DNA of 64,000 nt from Natrarchaeobius oligotrophus (GTDB taxonomy: Archaea; Halobacteriota; Halobacteria; Halobacteriales; Natrialbaceae), in assembly GCF_003841465.1 (NCBI RefSeq), contig NZ_REFZ01000008.1, positions 62,001 to 126,000 of the forward strand. The letters run 5' to 3'. A model generated the notes under the pieces. That model did no database searches and was not told the origin of the DNA. It saw nothing but the letters and a program-made list of their open reading frames with translations. Made by a program: the position numbers and the translations under genes. Shown here piece after piece: positions 35,820 through 44,202 of the stretch. Each line of letters begins with the position of its first letter. The first letter of the stretch is position 1.

Positions 35820-36552
35820 GGCTCACGTCCCGGCGGCGACGAAATCGACGCGACCGCCGACGACGAGTCACTGCTTCGGTTATCGAAGTCGCCAATTGTA
35901 ATGCGGGCACAACGGTCGCGTATCCTCGGCCAACGCTCGAGTACGTCGCCACTGTGGGACGGCGCTTCCCGCTTCGAGTCTGGGATCGACCGCACCGGTT
36001 GGTACGGGAGGACTACCGGAACCGTATCCGCTTCGTTCGAGCCCAAGCCGTGTTGGATCGACCGCTCGCAGCGGACGATCCCCCGGCCGTCAGCCCGTTC
36101 GACGGAAAAGCCGATTGCTTCGGATCGGGAGAGGAGACCGCCGACAGACGGAACGAACGCGTCCCTGGAGTCGAACGGGCCATCGTTCTCGAGTTCACAG
36201 AGAGGAGAAGGGTGTTATTTCAATCCCGACGTTCCATAGTTCACCCAATACCGCCGTATTGAACAAGTCGTTCAATCTCACGAGTAAATTTCTAGAATAT
36301 CTGTTAGAATTGCTGGACAGCCATTTCGAGTTTTACATTATCTGCCGACACCAACAGTATTTGTCTAGGTATATAGAATATTCCTAGAAATAAAGAACGG
36401 ATTATAGTCCGCGGCCAAAGCGTTCATATAGTGAGAATATGAACAGTTGTCTGAAAGGATATGACGGAGGGTCTACGATTCGCCGACCGATCTCCCGTAG
36501 ATTACGGATTCTTTTCGAGTGAAAACCGACGTCGGTCACGTTCGAGGGGGCT
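35820..36552. other. 733-base gap with A/T-rich stretch and palindrome
   Basis: No supported gene. The first 420 bases are GC-rich and show only unconvincing open frames. From about 36240 to 36430 the sequence is unusually A/T-rich and includes the 23-base inverted repeat at 36365-36387. The response-regulator gene starts at 36553. Confidence 0.5.
36365..36387. repeat. 23-base inverted repeat (10-base arms, one mismatch)
   Basis: CTAGGTATAT-AGA-ATATTCCTAG forms 10-base arms, matching at nine positions, in an A/T-rich stretch about 165 bases before the response-regulator gene. It could be an operator, an intrinsic terminator-like hairpin or a mobile-element end. The unusual CTAG cores are rare in such genomes. 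Confidence 0.8.
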
Positions 36553-37317
36553 ATGGTAACTCGGTCGTCTCCCGAACGAACGTCCATCACCGTGTTACAC
36601 GTCGACGACGAGCCGAGATTTGCCGAGATGGTCGCCGCTCATCTCGAGCGAATCGACGAGCGCATCTCCGTGTTGACGGAACGACAGCCCCGCGAGGCGA
36701 TGGCACGACTGGATACCGCCGCGGTCGATTGTATCCTGAGCGACTACCAGATGCCCGGCATGGACGGGCTCGAGTTCCTCGAGTTCGTCCGAAACGAACA
36801 CCCGTCGACTCCGTTCATCCTTTACACCGCGAACTCCTCGACCGAGGTTGCGAGAGACGCCGTCGAGCGCGGCGCGGACGCCTACGTCACGAAGGACGTG
36901 GGAACCGGCCAGTTTCTCGCGTTGAGCAAACAGATCGCGACGCTCGTCGACAGGAGTCAAGCGAAACGACGGCTCGCCGTACTCGAGGGGACGTTCGGCT
37001 CCGCGAGCGTGGCCGACCCGGACGAAGCGTCCGATTTTGACGGGGACGAGACGGCCGATGTCGACGGCGACCCGTCGTCGGTCGGTCCGACCGAGACCAC
37101 GAGCACGAGGGTCGTTAGGGCGGTCGCCGAACGCGAGGGGGTCGATCCCGTCGAGCTCTCGCCGCCGCTGTGTCGCGCCGTGGACCCGCAGGCGCTCGAC
37201 GCGCTCGTTCCAGCGTCCGGCGACGAGTCGGACGGCGGACTCGAGTCGGTAACGTTCACGTACCAGGGGTATACGATCACGGTCTCCGGCGACGGTTCCA
37301 TCACCGTCGTGGAGTAA
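36553..37317 (+). CDS. Response regulator with HalOD1 output domain
   Basis: A 254-residue two-domain protein. Residues about 10-130 are a receiver domain: VLHVDDEPRFAE (acidic pair), the phospho-acceptor Asp in CILSDYQMPGMDG, YTANSS, and YVTKDVG with the conserved Lys. After an acidic linker the C-terminal 75 residues (RVVRAVAEREGVDPVELSPPLCRAVDPQALDALVPA and VTFTYQGYTITVSGDGSITV) form a HalOD1 output domain, known almost only in haloarchaea. No histidine kinase lies next to it. The output function is unknown. Confidence 0.92.
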   Translation: MVTRSSPERTSITVLHVDDEPRFAEMVAAHLERIDERISVLTERQPREAMARLDTAAVDCILSDYQMPGMDGLEFLEFVRNEHPSTPFILYTANSSTEVARDAVERGADAYVTKDVGTGQFLALSKQIATLVDRSQAKRRLAVLEGTFGSASVADPDEASDFDGDETADVDGDPSSVGPTETTSTRVVRAVAEREGVDPVELSPPLCRAVDPQALDALVPASGDESDGGLESVTFTYQGYTITVSGDGSITVVE

Positions 37318-37425
37318 CCGTCACGTTCGCCGAGCCGAAGCTTCCGTAGGGACCGCTCTCCGTCAGTTCCGGAGGAGCCGAGATCCGTCTGCGGTCCCAC
37401 CGGGGAATCGTTCCAGCGGATCGTC

Positions 37426-38175
37426 TCAAAGATACGAGGAGTCCCACCGGGTAGCCTTCCGCTGGTTCCCACAGACGTTACACTCGATCCGTCCCATCGA
37501 ATCCATCGCGTTGTCCAGCGAGTCGCAGTTTCCACAGAGCCACGCGTACCGCTCCTCCCGGTCTTCGCCGCTGTAGGCGGTGTAAAACGGCGACTTCGAT
37601 CCGCGGGCGGCCTCGCCGTAGCTGACGTAGACCAGCTCGCCGTCGATCTCGAGTTCGTCGACCGCCCCCCATCCCTCGTCGCCGATCTCGTTCTCGACGT
37701 AGACGTTCTCGGTGAACGTCTCCGCGCCGATCTCCACCTCGCGCTGGCCCGCCCGCTCGAAGCCGTGGCTCCGGTAGAACTCGTTTCCACCTTCGTTGTC
37801 CTCGAGGACGAAACACTGGATTCGTTCGGCACCCTCCTCGAGGAGTCGTTCGCGCGTTCGAACGAGCAACCGAACGCCGATTCCACCGCCGCGGTGGTCC
37901 GGATCGATGTGGAGCCAGAGGAGCCGGCCGGTCCGGTGTTGCTGGCCGACCGCGTCGCTCTGAGAGAAGCCGATCACGTCGCCGTCGCGTTCGACCACCA
38001 GCACCAGCGAGTCGTCGTCCGCGAGTTCGTCGGCGAACGACTCCCCGTACCACTCCTCGATCGCATCTTCGACGGTCTCTTCCGCCAGAAAGTCCGTGTA
38101 GGTCGAACCGAGCGAGCGGTGGGCGATGGTCCGAACCGCGTCGACGTCCGAGTCGGTAGCCTCGCGTATCTCCAT
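37426..38175 (-). CDS. GNAT acetyltransferase with C-terminal zinc ribbon
   Basis: A 249-residue protein. Residues 1-155 are a GNAT domain with LLWLHIDPDHRGGGIGVRLLVRTRERL (acetyl-CoA loop) and CFVLEDNEGGNEFYRSHGFERAG. The C-terminus has WLCGNCDSLDNAMDSMGRIECNVCGN, a four-cysteine zinc ribbon with CxxC pairs about 15 residues apart. ATG 38175 starts exactly at MEIREATDSDVDAV, the classic GNAT beginning. It is divergent from the AstE-like gene; the intergenic space is 116 bases if the AstE start at 38292 is used. The substrate is unknown. Confidence 0.87.
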   Translation of the reverse strand: MEIREATDSDVDAVRTIAHRSLGSTYTDFLAEETVEDAIEEWYGESFADELADDDSLVLVVERDGDVIGFSQSDAVGQQHRTGRLLWLHIDPDHRGGGIGVRLLVRTRERLLEEGAERIQCFVLEDNEGGNEFYRSHGFERAGQREVEIGAETFTENVYVENEIGDEGWGAVDELEIDGELVYVSYGEAARGSKSPFYTAYSGEDREERYAWLCGNCDSLDNAMDSMGRIECNVCGNQRKATRWDSSYL

Positions 38176-38291
38176 GCACGTCGATAGCACACCATCCTAC
38201 AAAACGTATGCCCACGACACCGGATTCCGAAGACCCCCCATCCGTCGGCCGAGAAGACAAAGTTCACGTCGCTTCCGCCTCTGAATATCGT

Positions 38292-39386
38292 ATGAACGGC
38301 GACGCCTCGAGCGACGAGCCGCCCGACGATCGAACCGGGTCCGATTCCGTCGACGGTGCCTTTACTTACAACGGTGGACGGGTCGATCCCGGCGAGTCGA
38401 CGAACATTCGGTACAGCATCAGCGAGACGTACCTCGGCGATCCCGTGAAGATCCCCGTAACAGTCATCAACGGGGTACATCCGGGTCCTACCGTCTTTCT
38501 CTCCGCGGCGGCACACGGCGACGAACTCAACGGGATCGAGGTCGTCCGCGAAGTCGCCCACGACTGGGATCACTCCGAACTGTGCGGAACGTTGGTCTGT
38601 CTCCCCGTGATGAACGTTCCCGGCTTTCTCGCCCAGGAACGATACCTTCCGATCTACGACCGAGACCTCAATCGCTCGTTTCCCGGCCGCGAGGGGTCGA
38701 CCAGCGCCCGGCGGATGGCCCACCGAATCTTCACGAACTTCATCGAGCCCTGCGACCTCGGAATCGACTTTCACACTTCCACGCGCGGGCGGACGAACAT
38801 GTTGCACGTCCGCGCCGACATGGACGATTCGGTCGTCTCCCGACTCGCCAACGCCTTCAGTTCGAACGTGATCATCGCCGGCGACGGCGCGTCCGGGACG
38901 CTGCGGCGCGAGGCCACCGAGTCCGGCGTCCCCACCATCACCGTCGAGATGGGTGAGGCCCACCGCTTCCAGCGACGGCTGATCGACCGCGCGTTGACCG
39001 GTGTCGCGAGCGTGCTCGCGGAGTTCGGCTGTCATCCCGACTCGTCGGTCCACTGGCCCGGCTGGCGGACGATCATCGACGACGACGACGAGAAGACCTG
39101 GCTGCGCGCCGACGCGGGAGGCATCGTCGACATGAAGCAGGGTCGCGGCGCGCTCGTTGAGGAAGGCGACGTGATCTGTACGATCACGAACCCGTTCAAG
39201 GAAGAAGACGAGGTCGTCACCGTCGAGGCACCGTTCACCGGCCTCATCGTCGGCGTCCTCGAGAATCCCGTGGTCTACCCGGGCAATCCGCTGTGTCACC
39301 TCGTCGGGCTCTCGTCGGACACGCTCACTGCCCTCGAGCGCGAGCGAACGGCGGAGCGGTCCCTCGCGGATCTCCAGCGAAACTGA
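38292..39386 (+). CDS. Succinylglutamate desuccinylase/aspartoacylase (AstE/ASPA-like) zinc carboxypeptidase
   Basis: A 364-residue metal-dependent deacylase of the AstE/aspartoacylase group (M14-like). AAHGDELNGIEVVR carries the HxxE zinc motif, DRDLNRSFPG and DLGIDFHTSTRGRTN the remaining ligands and substrate residues, and GVPTITVEMGEA the catalytic Glu. The C-terminal part is biotinyl-like (GGIVDMKQGRGALVEEGDVI and EAPFTGLIVGVLENPVVYPGNPLCH). Start at 38292 rather than 38208: in the 28 extra codons third positions are only about half G/C, unlike the rest. Similar proteins often occur near RimK/RimB genes, and such a fusion is 4 kb away here. It may cut acyl or peptide amides. Confidence 0.87.
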   Translation: MNGDASSDEPPDDRTGSDSVDGAFTYNGGRVDPGESTNIRYSISETYLGDPVKIPVTVINGVHPGPTVFLSAAAHGDELNGIEVVREVAHDWDHSELCGTLVCLPVMNVPGFLAQERYLPIYDRDLNRSFPGREGSTSARRMAHRIFTNFIEPCDLGIDFHTSTRGRTNMLHVRADMDDSVVSRLANAFSSNVIIAGDGASGTLRREATESGVPTITVEMGEAHRFQRRLIDRALTGVASVLAEFGCHPDSSVHWPGWRTIIDDDDEKTWLRADAGGIVDMKQGRGALVEEGDVICTITNPFKEEDEVVTVEAPFTGLIVGVLENPVVYPGNPLCHLVGLSSDTLTALERERTAERSLADLQRN

Positions 39387-39515
39387 TCCGACGCGTCGCT
39401 CTCGCGCGTCGCTTCGCCGACTCCCGTCCGACGTGCGACCGCTTCGATCGGGCGTCGTTGGTTGCTGACCGGTACTGATTCGACGAAACGCTCGCGTAGA
39501 AACCGCAAAAGTAAC

Positions 39516-39523
39516 TTCTATAC
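39516..39523 (+). promoter_or_regulatory. TATA-like box of the sdh operon
   Basis: TTCTATAC 30-37 bases before the sdhC ATG, inside a GC-rich background, fits a haloarchaeal promoter for a short-leader message. Confidence 0.45.
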
Positions 39524-39552
39524 CCCCGCGGTCTAACCGTCCACATGAGCGT

Positions 39553-40017
39553 ATGAGTCAGTCTTACAATCGCGGCCTCATCGAGGACTTCGGTCGCTGG
39601 AAAGAGTTCTCGGCGGGGATGTGGGCGTGGATCTTCCACAAGTTTACCGGGTGGATGCTGATCGGCTACCTGTTTACCCACATCGCGGTGTTGAGTACGG
39701 CGATCGGTGCAGCACAGGGAGAGACGGTCGAAGTGTTCGCGGAGGATCTGCCGAACGTCGAGGGAACCGGCCTCACCGAGGTCGACATCTACACGGCGAC
39801 GCTCGGCGGGCTCGAGGGCCTGTTCATCGTCCGGCTCCTCGAGGTCGGTCTGCTCGCGGTGGCCGTCTTCCACATTCTGAACGGGCTCCGTCTGTTGATG
39901 GTCGACCTCGGAATCGGTCTCGAGGCGCAGGACAAGAGCTTCTACGCCTCGCTGATCCTGACGGGAATCATCACCGTCGCCAGCGTGCCGACGTTCATGA
40001 TGGGGGTGGGCTTCTGA
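39553..40017 (+). CDS. sdhC: Succinate dehydrogenase, cytochrome b556 subunit
   Basis: A 154-residue membrane anchor of complex II with three helices. The first helix ([25 protein letters not shown]) has the histidines expected to hold haem b or shape the quinone site; later [15 protein letters not shown] is a family mark. It is the first gene of sdhC-D-B-A, and its stop overlaps the sdhD start (TGATG). It anchors the flavoprotein and iron-sulfur subunits to the inner face of the membrane. Confidence 0.94.
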   Translation: MSQSYNRGLIEDFGRWKEFSAGMWAWIFHKFTGWMLIGYLFTHIAVLSTAIGAAQGETVEVFAEDLPNVEGTGLTEVDIYTATLGGLEGLFIVRLLEVGLLAVAVFHILNGLRLLMVDLGIGLEAQDKSFYASLILTGIITVASVPTFMMGVGF

Positions 40018-40388
40018 TGGCGGAGCGCTACTCGTCGTTCGCACCGGGCGGGACCGCGTGGCTGCTCCAGCGCATCACGGCCGCGTTTCTCGTCGTCGTT
40101 CTCGCCTTCCACTTCTTCCAGCTCCACTTCGTCAACCACGCGGCCGAGGTTACGTTCGCCGGGACAGAGGTCCGGATGAGCAACCTCGGTTACTTCCTGA
40201 CGATGGTGTTGTTCCTGATCGCCGGGGCGTTCCACGGCATCAACGGCGTCTACAACGCCCTCGTCAACCAGGGACTCGAGGGCACCCCAAAGAAGGTAGT
40301 GCTCGCGGTCCTGACGATTGCAGGTGTGGGACTCGTCGTCCAGGGTATCTGGGTCGCACTCGCCATGTCGGGCATGATCTACCAATGA
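40017..40388 (+). CDS. sdhD: Succinate dehydrogenase, hydrophobic membrane anchor
   Basis: A 123-residue protein with three membrane helices (AWLLQRITAAFLVVVLAFHFFQLHF, LGYFLTMVLFLIAGAFHGINGVY, VVLAVLTIAGVGLVVQGIWVAL). Histidines in the first two helices (FHFFQLHFVNHA, FHGINGV) are candidate haem ligands. Its start overlaps the sdhC stop, and its stop overlaps the sdhB start (ATGA), so the operon is tightly coupled. Together with sdhC it forms the quinone-binding membrane part of complex II. Confidence 0.92.
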   Translation: MAERYSSFAPGGTAWLLQRITAAFLVVVLAFHFFQLHFVNHAAEVTFAGTEVRMSNLGYFLTMVLFLIAGAFHGINGVYNALVNQGLEGTPKKVVLAVLTIAGVGLVVQGIWVALAMSGMIYQ

Positions 40389-41260
40389 GTACGCAACAAC
40401 AGGAACCGGAGACGCAGGAGGCACCGGAAGACCCCGAGATGAAGGGGGCGGAGTCGCCACAGCAGCGGCGGCTCAAGGAGAAAGAACAGGGGCTGGCCGA
40501 CGAGGAGTCGGTCGACGAATCCGACCTCGAGGGAGAGACGGTTCACATCAAGGTGTTCCGTTACGATCCCGAGGTCGAAGACAAACAGGAGCCCCGCTTC
40601 GACGACTTCCACGTCCCCTTCGAGAAGGGGATGACCGTCCTCGACGCCGTGATGTACGCCCGCGACGAGTACGACTCGTCGCTGACGTTCCGACACTCGT
40701 GTCGCCAGGCGGTCTGTGGCTCCGACGCGTTCTTCGTCAACGGAACCCAGCGGCTGGGCTGTAAGACCCAGATCTCCGACCTGGAGCAGCCGGTTCGAAT
40801 CGAACCGCTGCCCCACCAGGAGGTCGTCAAGGACCTGGTCGTCGACATGGACCACTTCTACGACCAGATGCACGCCGTCGAGCCGTACTTCCAGCAGGAG
40901 GACCTGCCGGAGGGCGACCTCGAAGAACAGCGCCAGTCGCGCGAAAACCGCGAGAAGGTCAAGATGTCGACGCGGTGTATCTGGTGTGCGGCCTGTATGT
41001 CCTCGTGTAACATCGCGGCCGGCGACAACGAGTACCTTGGCCCGGCGGCGATCAACAAGGCCTACCGCTTTGCGATGGACGAACGCGAAGACGAGGAGAT
41101 CAAAGAGCACCGACTCCGCATTCTCGAGCAGGAACACGGCGTCTGGCGGTGTCAGACCCAGTTCTCCTGCACCGAGGTGTGTCCGAAAGACATCCCGCTG
41201 ACCGAGCACATTCAGGAGCTCAAGCGGGAGGCGGTGAAGAAGAACCTGAAGTTCTGGTAA
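40385..41260 (+). CDS. sdhB: Succinate dehydrogenase, iron-sulfur subunit
   Basis: A 291-residue subunit linking FAD to quinone. The [2Fe-2S] part reads CRQAVCGSDAFFVNGTQRLGC (Asp replaces the third Cys, as in E. coli), and the C-terminal clusters are CIWCAACMSSCNIAAG and CTEVCPKDIP. The first 50 residues are a charged extension. It overlaps sdhD by four bases and ends one base before sdhA. Confidence 0.96.
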   Translation: MSTQQQEPETQEAPEDPEMKGAESPQQRRLKEKEQGLADEESVDESDLEGETVHIKVFRYDPEVEDKQEPRFDDFHVPFEKGMTVLDAVMYARDEYDSSLTFRHSCRQAVCGSDAFFVNGTQRLGCKTQISDLEQPVRIEPLPHQEVVKDLVVDMDHFYDQMHAVEPYFQQEDLPEGDLEEQRQSRENREKVKMSTRCIWCAACMSSCNIAAGDNEYLGPAAINKAYRFAMDEREDEEIKEHRLRILEQEHGVWRCQTQFSCTEVCPKDIPLTEHIQELKREAVKKNLKFW

Positions 41261-41261
41261 T

Positions 41262-43100
41262 ATGTACGAACACGACGTCATCGTGGTCGGCGCGGGCGGC
41301 GCCGGCCTCCGAGCCGCGATCGCAGCGCACGAGGCGGGAGCAGACACGGCGATCGTCTCGAAACTCCACCCGGTTCGCAGCCACACCGGCGCGGCCGAGG
41401 GGGGAATCAACGCCGCGCTCCGCGAGGGCGACGACTGGGAGTTGCACGCCTACGACACGATGAAGGGGTCGGACTACCTGGGCGACGCTCCCGCAGTCGA
41501 GACGCTCGCACAGGACGCCCCCGACGAGACGATCACCCTCGAACACTGGGGAATGCCCTTCTCGCGCGAGGAGGACGGCCGCGTCTCCCAGCGACCGTTC
41601 GGCGGACTCTCGTTCCCCCGGACGACGTACGCCGGCGCTGAAACCGGCCACCACCTGCTGCACGTGATGTACGAGCAGGTCGTCAAACGCGGCATCCAGG
41701 TGTACGACGAGTGGTACGTGATGAACCTCGCGACCACCGACGAGCCGGACCCGAACGACCGACGGTGTCACGGCATCGTCGCCTACGACGTCCAGTCCGG
41801 CGAGATCGAGGGGTTCAAGGCGAACCAGGGGGTCGTCCTCGCGACCGGCGGACCGGGACAGGCGTTCGATCACACCACCAACGCCGTCTCCTGTACCGGC
41901 GACGGCCACGCGATGGCCTACCGCGCCGGCGCGCCGCTCGAGGACATGGAGTTCATCCAGTTCCACCCGACGTCGCTTCCGTCGACCGGCGTGCTCATCT
42001 CCGAGGGCGTCCGCGGCGAGGGCGGCATCCTCTACAACGAGGACGGCGAGCGGTTCATGTTCGAGTACGGCTACGCGAACAACGACGGCGAACTCGCGAG
42101 TCGCGACGTCGTCGCCCGCGCGGAGCTCACCGAGGTCGCGGAGGGACGCGGCGTCAACGACGAGTACGTCCACCTCGACATGCGCCACCTCGGCGAAGAG
42201 CGCATCATCGACCGCCTCGAGAACATCCTGCACCTCGCTGAGGACTTCGAGGGCGTCGACGGGCTCGTCGAGCCGATGCCGGTCAAACCCGGCCAGCACT
42301 ACGCGATGGGCGGCATCGAGGTCGACGAGAACGGCCAGACCTGCATCCAGGGACTGTACGCCGCCGGCGAGTGCGCCTGCGTCTCCGTTCACGGTGCCAA
42401 CCGCCTCGGTGGCAACGCCCTGCCCGAACTGATCGTCTTCGGCAAGCGCGCCGGCCGCCACGCGGCGGGCGAGGATCTCGGCGAGCCCCAGATCCGAACC
42501 GGATACGACGACGACGTCGAGGACGAAGAGGGCGTCGACCTCCCGGTCGAACCCGGCGAGGCCGGACTCGATACGACCGGCGGCGTGGCCGCCGACGGCG
42601 GGGTCACAGCCGACGCCGAAGGCGCGCTCGAGCGCGCCGTCGAGCGCGAACGCGAACGCGTCGACGCGCTCATGCGCAAAGACGACGGCATCCAGCACGC
42701 GGAAATCCGCTCGAAGCTCCAGAACGCGATGACGGATTACGTCAACGTCTTCCGCACGGGCGACGGCATCAGGAAGGCGCTTTCGATCATCCGCGAGTGT
42801 CGCGAGCAGTACCAGGACGTCTACGTCGACGACCCCTCGCGGACGTTCAACACCGACCTCCAGCAGACCTACGAGACGCGGAACCTGATCGACGTCGCGG
42901 AGACGATCGCACTCGGCGCGCTCGTTCGAAACGAGTTCCGCGGCGCACACTGGCGACAGGAGAACCAGATTCGCGACGACGAAAACTGGCTCAAACACAC
43001 GCTCATCTCCTGGGACGAAGGCGAGCCGTCGGTCTTCTACCGCCCGGTCATCCTCGAGGGCGAGGAAAAGACCTACGAGCCGAAAGAGCGCAGCTACTGA
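41262..43100 (+). CDS. sdhA: Succinate dehydrogenase, flavoprotein subunit
   Basis: A 612-residue FAD enzyme oxidising succinate to fumarate in the citric acid cycle. IVVGAGGAGLRAAIAA binds the dinucleotide, VRSHTGAAEGGINAAL carries the His for covalent FAD, and HPTSLPSTGVLISEGVRGEGG and the region GANRLGGNALPELIVFGKRAG are family marks. Residues about 420-460 (AGLDTTGGVAADGGVTADAEG region) form an acidic insertion. It is the last gene of sdhCDBA. Confidence 0.97.
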   Translation: MYEHDVIVVGAGGAGLRAAIAAHEAGADTAIVSKLHPVRSHTGAAEGGINAALREGDDWELHAYDTMKGSDYLGDAPAVETLAQDAPDETITLEHWGMPFSREEDGRVSQRPFGGLSFPRTTYAGAETGHHLLHVMYEQVVKRGIQVYDEWYVMNLATTDEPDPNDRRCHGIVAYDVQSGEIEGFKANQGVVLATGGPGQAFDHTTNAVSCTGDGHAMAYRAGAPLEDMEFIQFHPTSLPSTGVLISEGVRGEGGILYNEDGERFMFEYGYANNDGELASRDVVARAELTEVAEGRGVNDEYVHLDMRHLGEERIIDRLENILHLAEDFEGVDGLVEPMPVKPGQHYAMGGIEVDENGQTCIQGLYAAGECACVSVHGANRLGGNALPELIVFGKRAGRHAAGEDLGEPQIRTGYDDDVEDEEGVDLPVEPGEAGLDTTGGVAADGGVTADAEGALERAVERERERVDALMRKDDGIQHAEIRSKLQNAMTDYVNVFRTGDGIRKALSIIRECREQYQDVYVDDPSRTFNTDLQQTYETRNLIDVAETIALGALVRNEFRGAHWRQENQIRDDENWLKHTLISWDEGEPSVFYRPVILEGEEKTYEPKERSY

Positions 43101-43404
43101 GTCGAATACGGTCTCTCGTTTCGCGCCGATCGAATCGAACCGACGGTTTTACGGGACGAATCCCTCGTCGACGGACGAATACCGGATTCACCGACCACGA
43201 TGGCCATCTCGAATACGGCGTTGCCTCGACTCCTCGCCGGTGAGGTACGGTGTTGCCGGTCGTAATCGCAGACTCCTCGCCGGTGATCGCCGCGACTTCG
43301 ATCGTCGCAGCGACGCCGACCGAAGTCGTCGTTCTGGCCGCCGTACTGACGGTGATCGTCGGACCGCTCGTGACGGCGGCGCTGTCGGTCCCGTCGCCGA
43401 ACCG
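43101..43404. other. 304-base gap after sdhA
   Basis: No supported gene. It holds a 16-base direct repeat (43228-43243 and 43271-43286, core GACTCCTCGCCGGTGA). A GTG-started 66-codon hydrophobic open frame (43250-43450, plus strand) overlaps the XapX gene on the other strand; see findings. Confidence 0.5.
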
Positions 43405-43599
43405 TCAGACGCCGAGCGCCTCGAGGAGGTCGACGCCAACGTCGAAGTAGTCGATCACCCTGTAACCGGCGTAGATGCCGACGATCCCCATGAGTCCGGG
43501 TAGTTCCGGCGGCGCGGGGATCGGAATGTTCAGAAACCGAAACAGGCCGCCGGTCACCAGCCCGGTCAACAGCGCCAGGATCGTAAGCTGCGTCGACAT
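43405..43599 (-). CDS. XapX domain small membrane protein
   Basis: A 64-residue protein with two short membrane segments: LTILALLTGLVTGGLFRFLNIPIPAPPELPGLMGIVGIYAGYRVIDYF. The motif FxFLxIPIPAPP..LPGLMGI is that of the XapX (DUF1427) family of small proteins found near purine transport or in free-standing form. ATG 43597-43599 gives the complete family length. Function is unknown. Confidence 0.88.
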   Translation of the reverse strand: MSTQLTILALLTGLVTGGLFRFLNIPIPAPPELPGLMGIVGIYAGYRVIDYFDVGVDLLEALGV

Positions 43600-43977
43600 A
43601 CCGTGTTCGTTCCTCGGGGAGCGTACAAAAGCGTACGCCTCCGCCACGACGACGAAATCCGAGCCCGGATCGTGAACCCGGAACGCGTCGGAGGGGCCGA
43701 CGTCGCTCGATCCGGCGCGGCGCGAGATTTGCTCCGCGATACCACGGAACACACAGCCAAGAGACCGACCACCGCGACGGTCGGTGAACCGGCCGGATGA
43801 CCGGTACGACGATCGGTACAAACCGCGAATCGGCCAAACGAACCGGTCTCGAGCCGTTTGAACGCCGTTTGCGGACTTCCAATCGCCGTTCGCGGGACGC
43901 TCGAACCCGGAAATCCGCCAGCATTTCGACGATCGTTGAAACACAGATTTATTATCGTCGAAAGTCAGGGATCGAGT
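43600..43977. other. Divergent intergenic region, XapX and winged-helix genes
   Basis: 378 bases with no supported gene. It ends with TTTATTAT at 43948-43955, 23-30 bases before the winged-helix ATG, a likely TATA box. Confidence 0.5.
43948..43955 (+). promoter_or_regulatory. TATA-like box of winged-helix gene
   Basis: TTTATTAT lies 23-30 bases before the ATG at 43978, in the position expected for a leaderless message. This also supports the ATG over a TTG 40 codons upstream. Confidence 0.55.
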
Positions 43978-44202
43978 ATGAACTCGACTGCGGCACAGGA
44001 CGTCGGCGTGTCGATGCCGGACGACATCACGTCCGCTCGAGCGAAGCTGGTTTATTACTATCTGGCGACCAACGACGGTGCGACGGTCAACGAGCTCCAC
44101 GCCGAACTCGACATCAGCAAGGGGACGGTGCTTTCGATCACCGGAACGCTCCGCGACCGGGGCCACCTCGAGCGGACGGACGGTCGGTACGTGGCGGTCT
44201 AG
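43978..44202 (+). CDS. Small winged-helix (TrmB/MarR-like) DNA-binding protein
   Basis: A 74-residue single-domain regulator. SARAKLVYYYLATNDGATVNELHAELDISKGTVLSITGTLRDRGHLERTDGRYVAV gives a winged helix: helix, turn, recognition helix (KGTVLSITGTL) and the wing (ERTDGRYV). No ligand domain is present. Its stop overlaps the stop of the convergent HD-domain gene at a CTAG. Targets are unknown; autoregulation or control of the convergent gene is possible. Confidence 0.85.
   Translation: MNSTAAQDVGVSMPDDITSARAKLVYYYLATNDGATVNELHAELDISKGTVLSITGTLRDRGHLERTDGRYVAV

Noticed and set aside
35954-36262. A 102-codon plus-strand open frame in the gap before the response regulator
   Set aside because: Sequence is Arg-rich without domain or start context; not distinguishable from random open frame.
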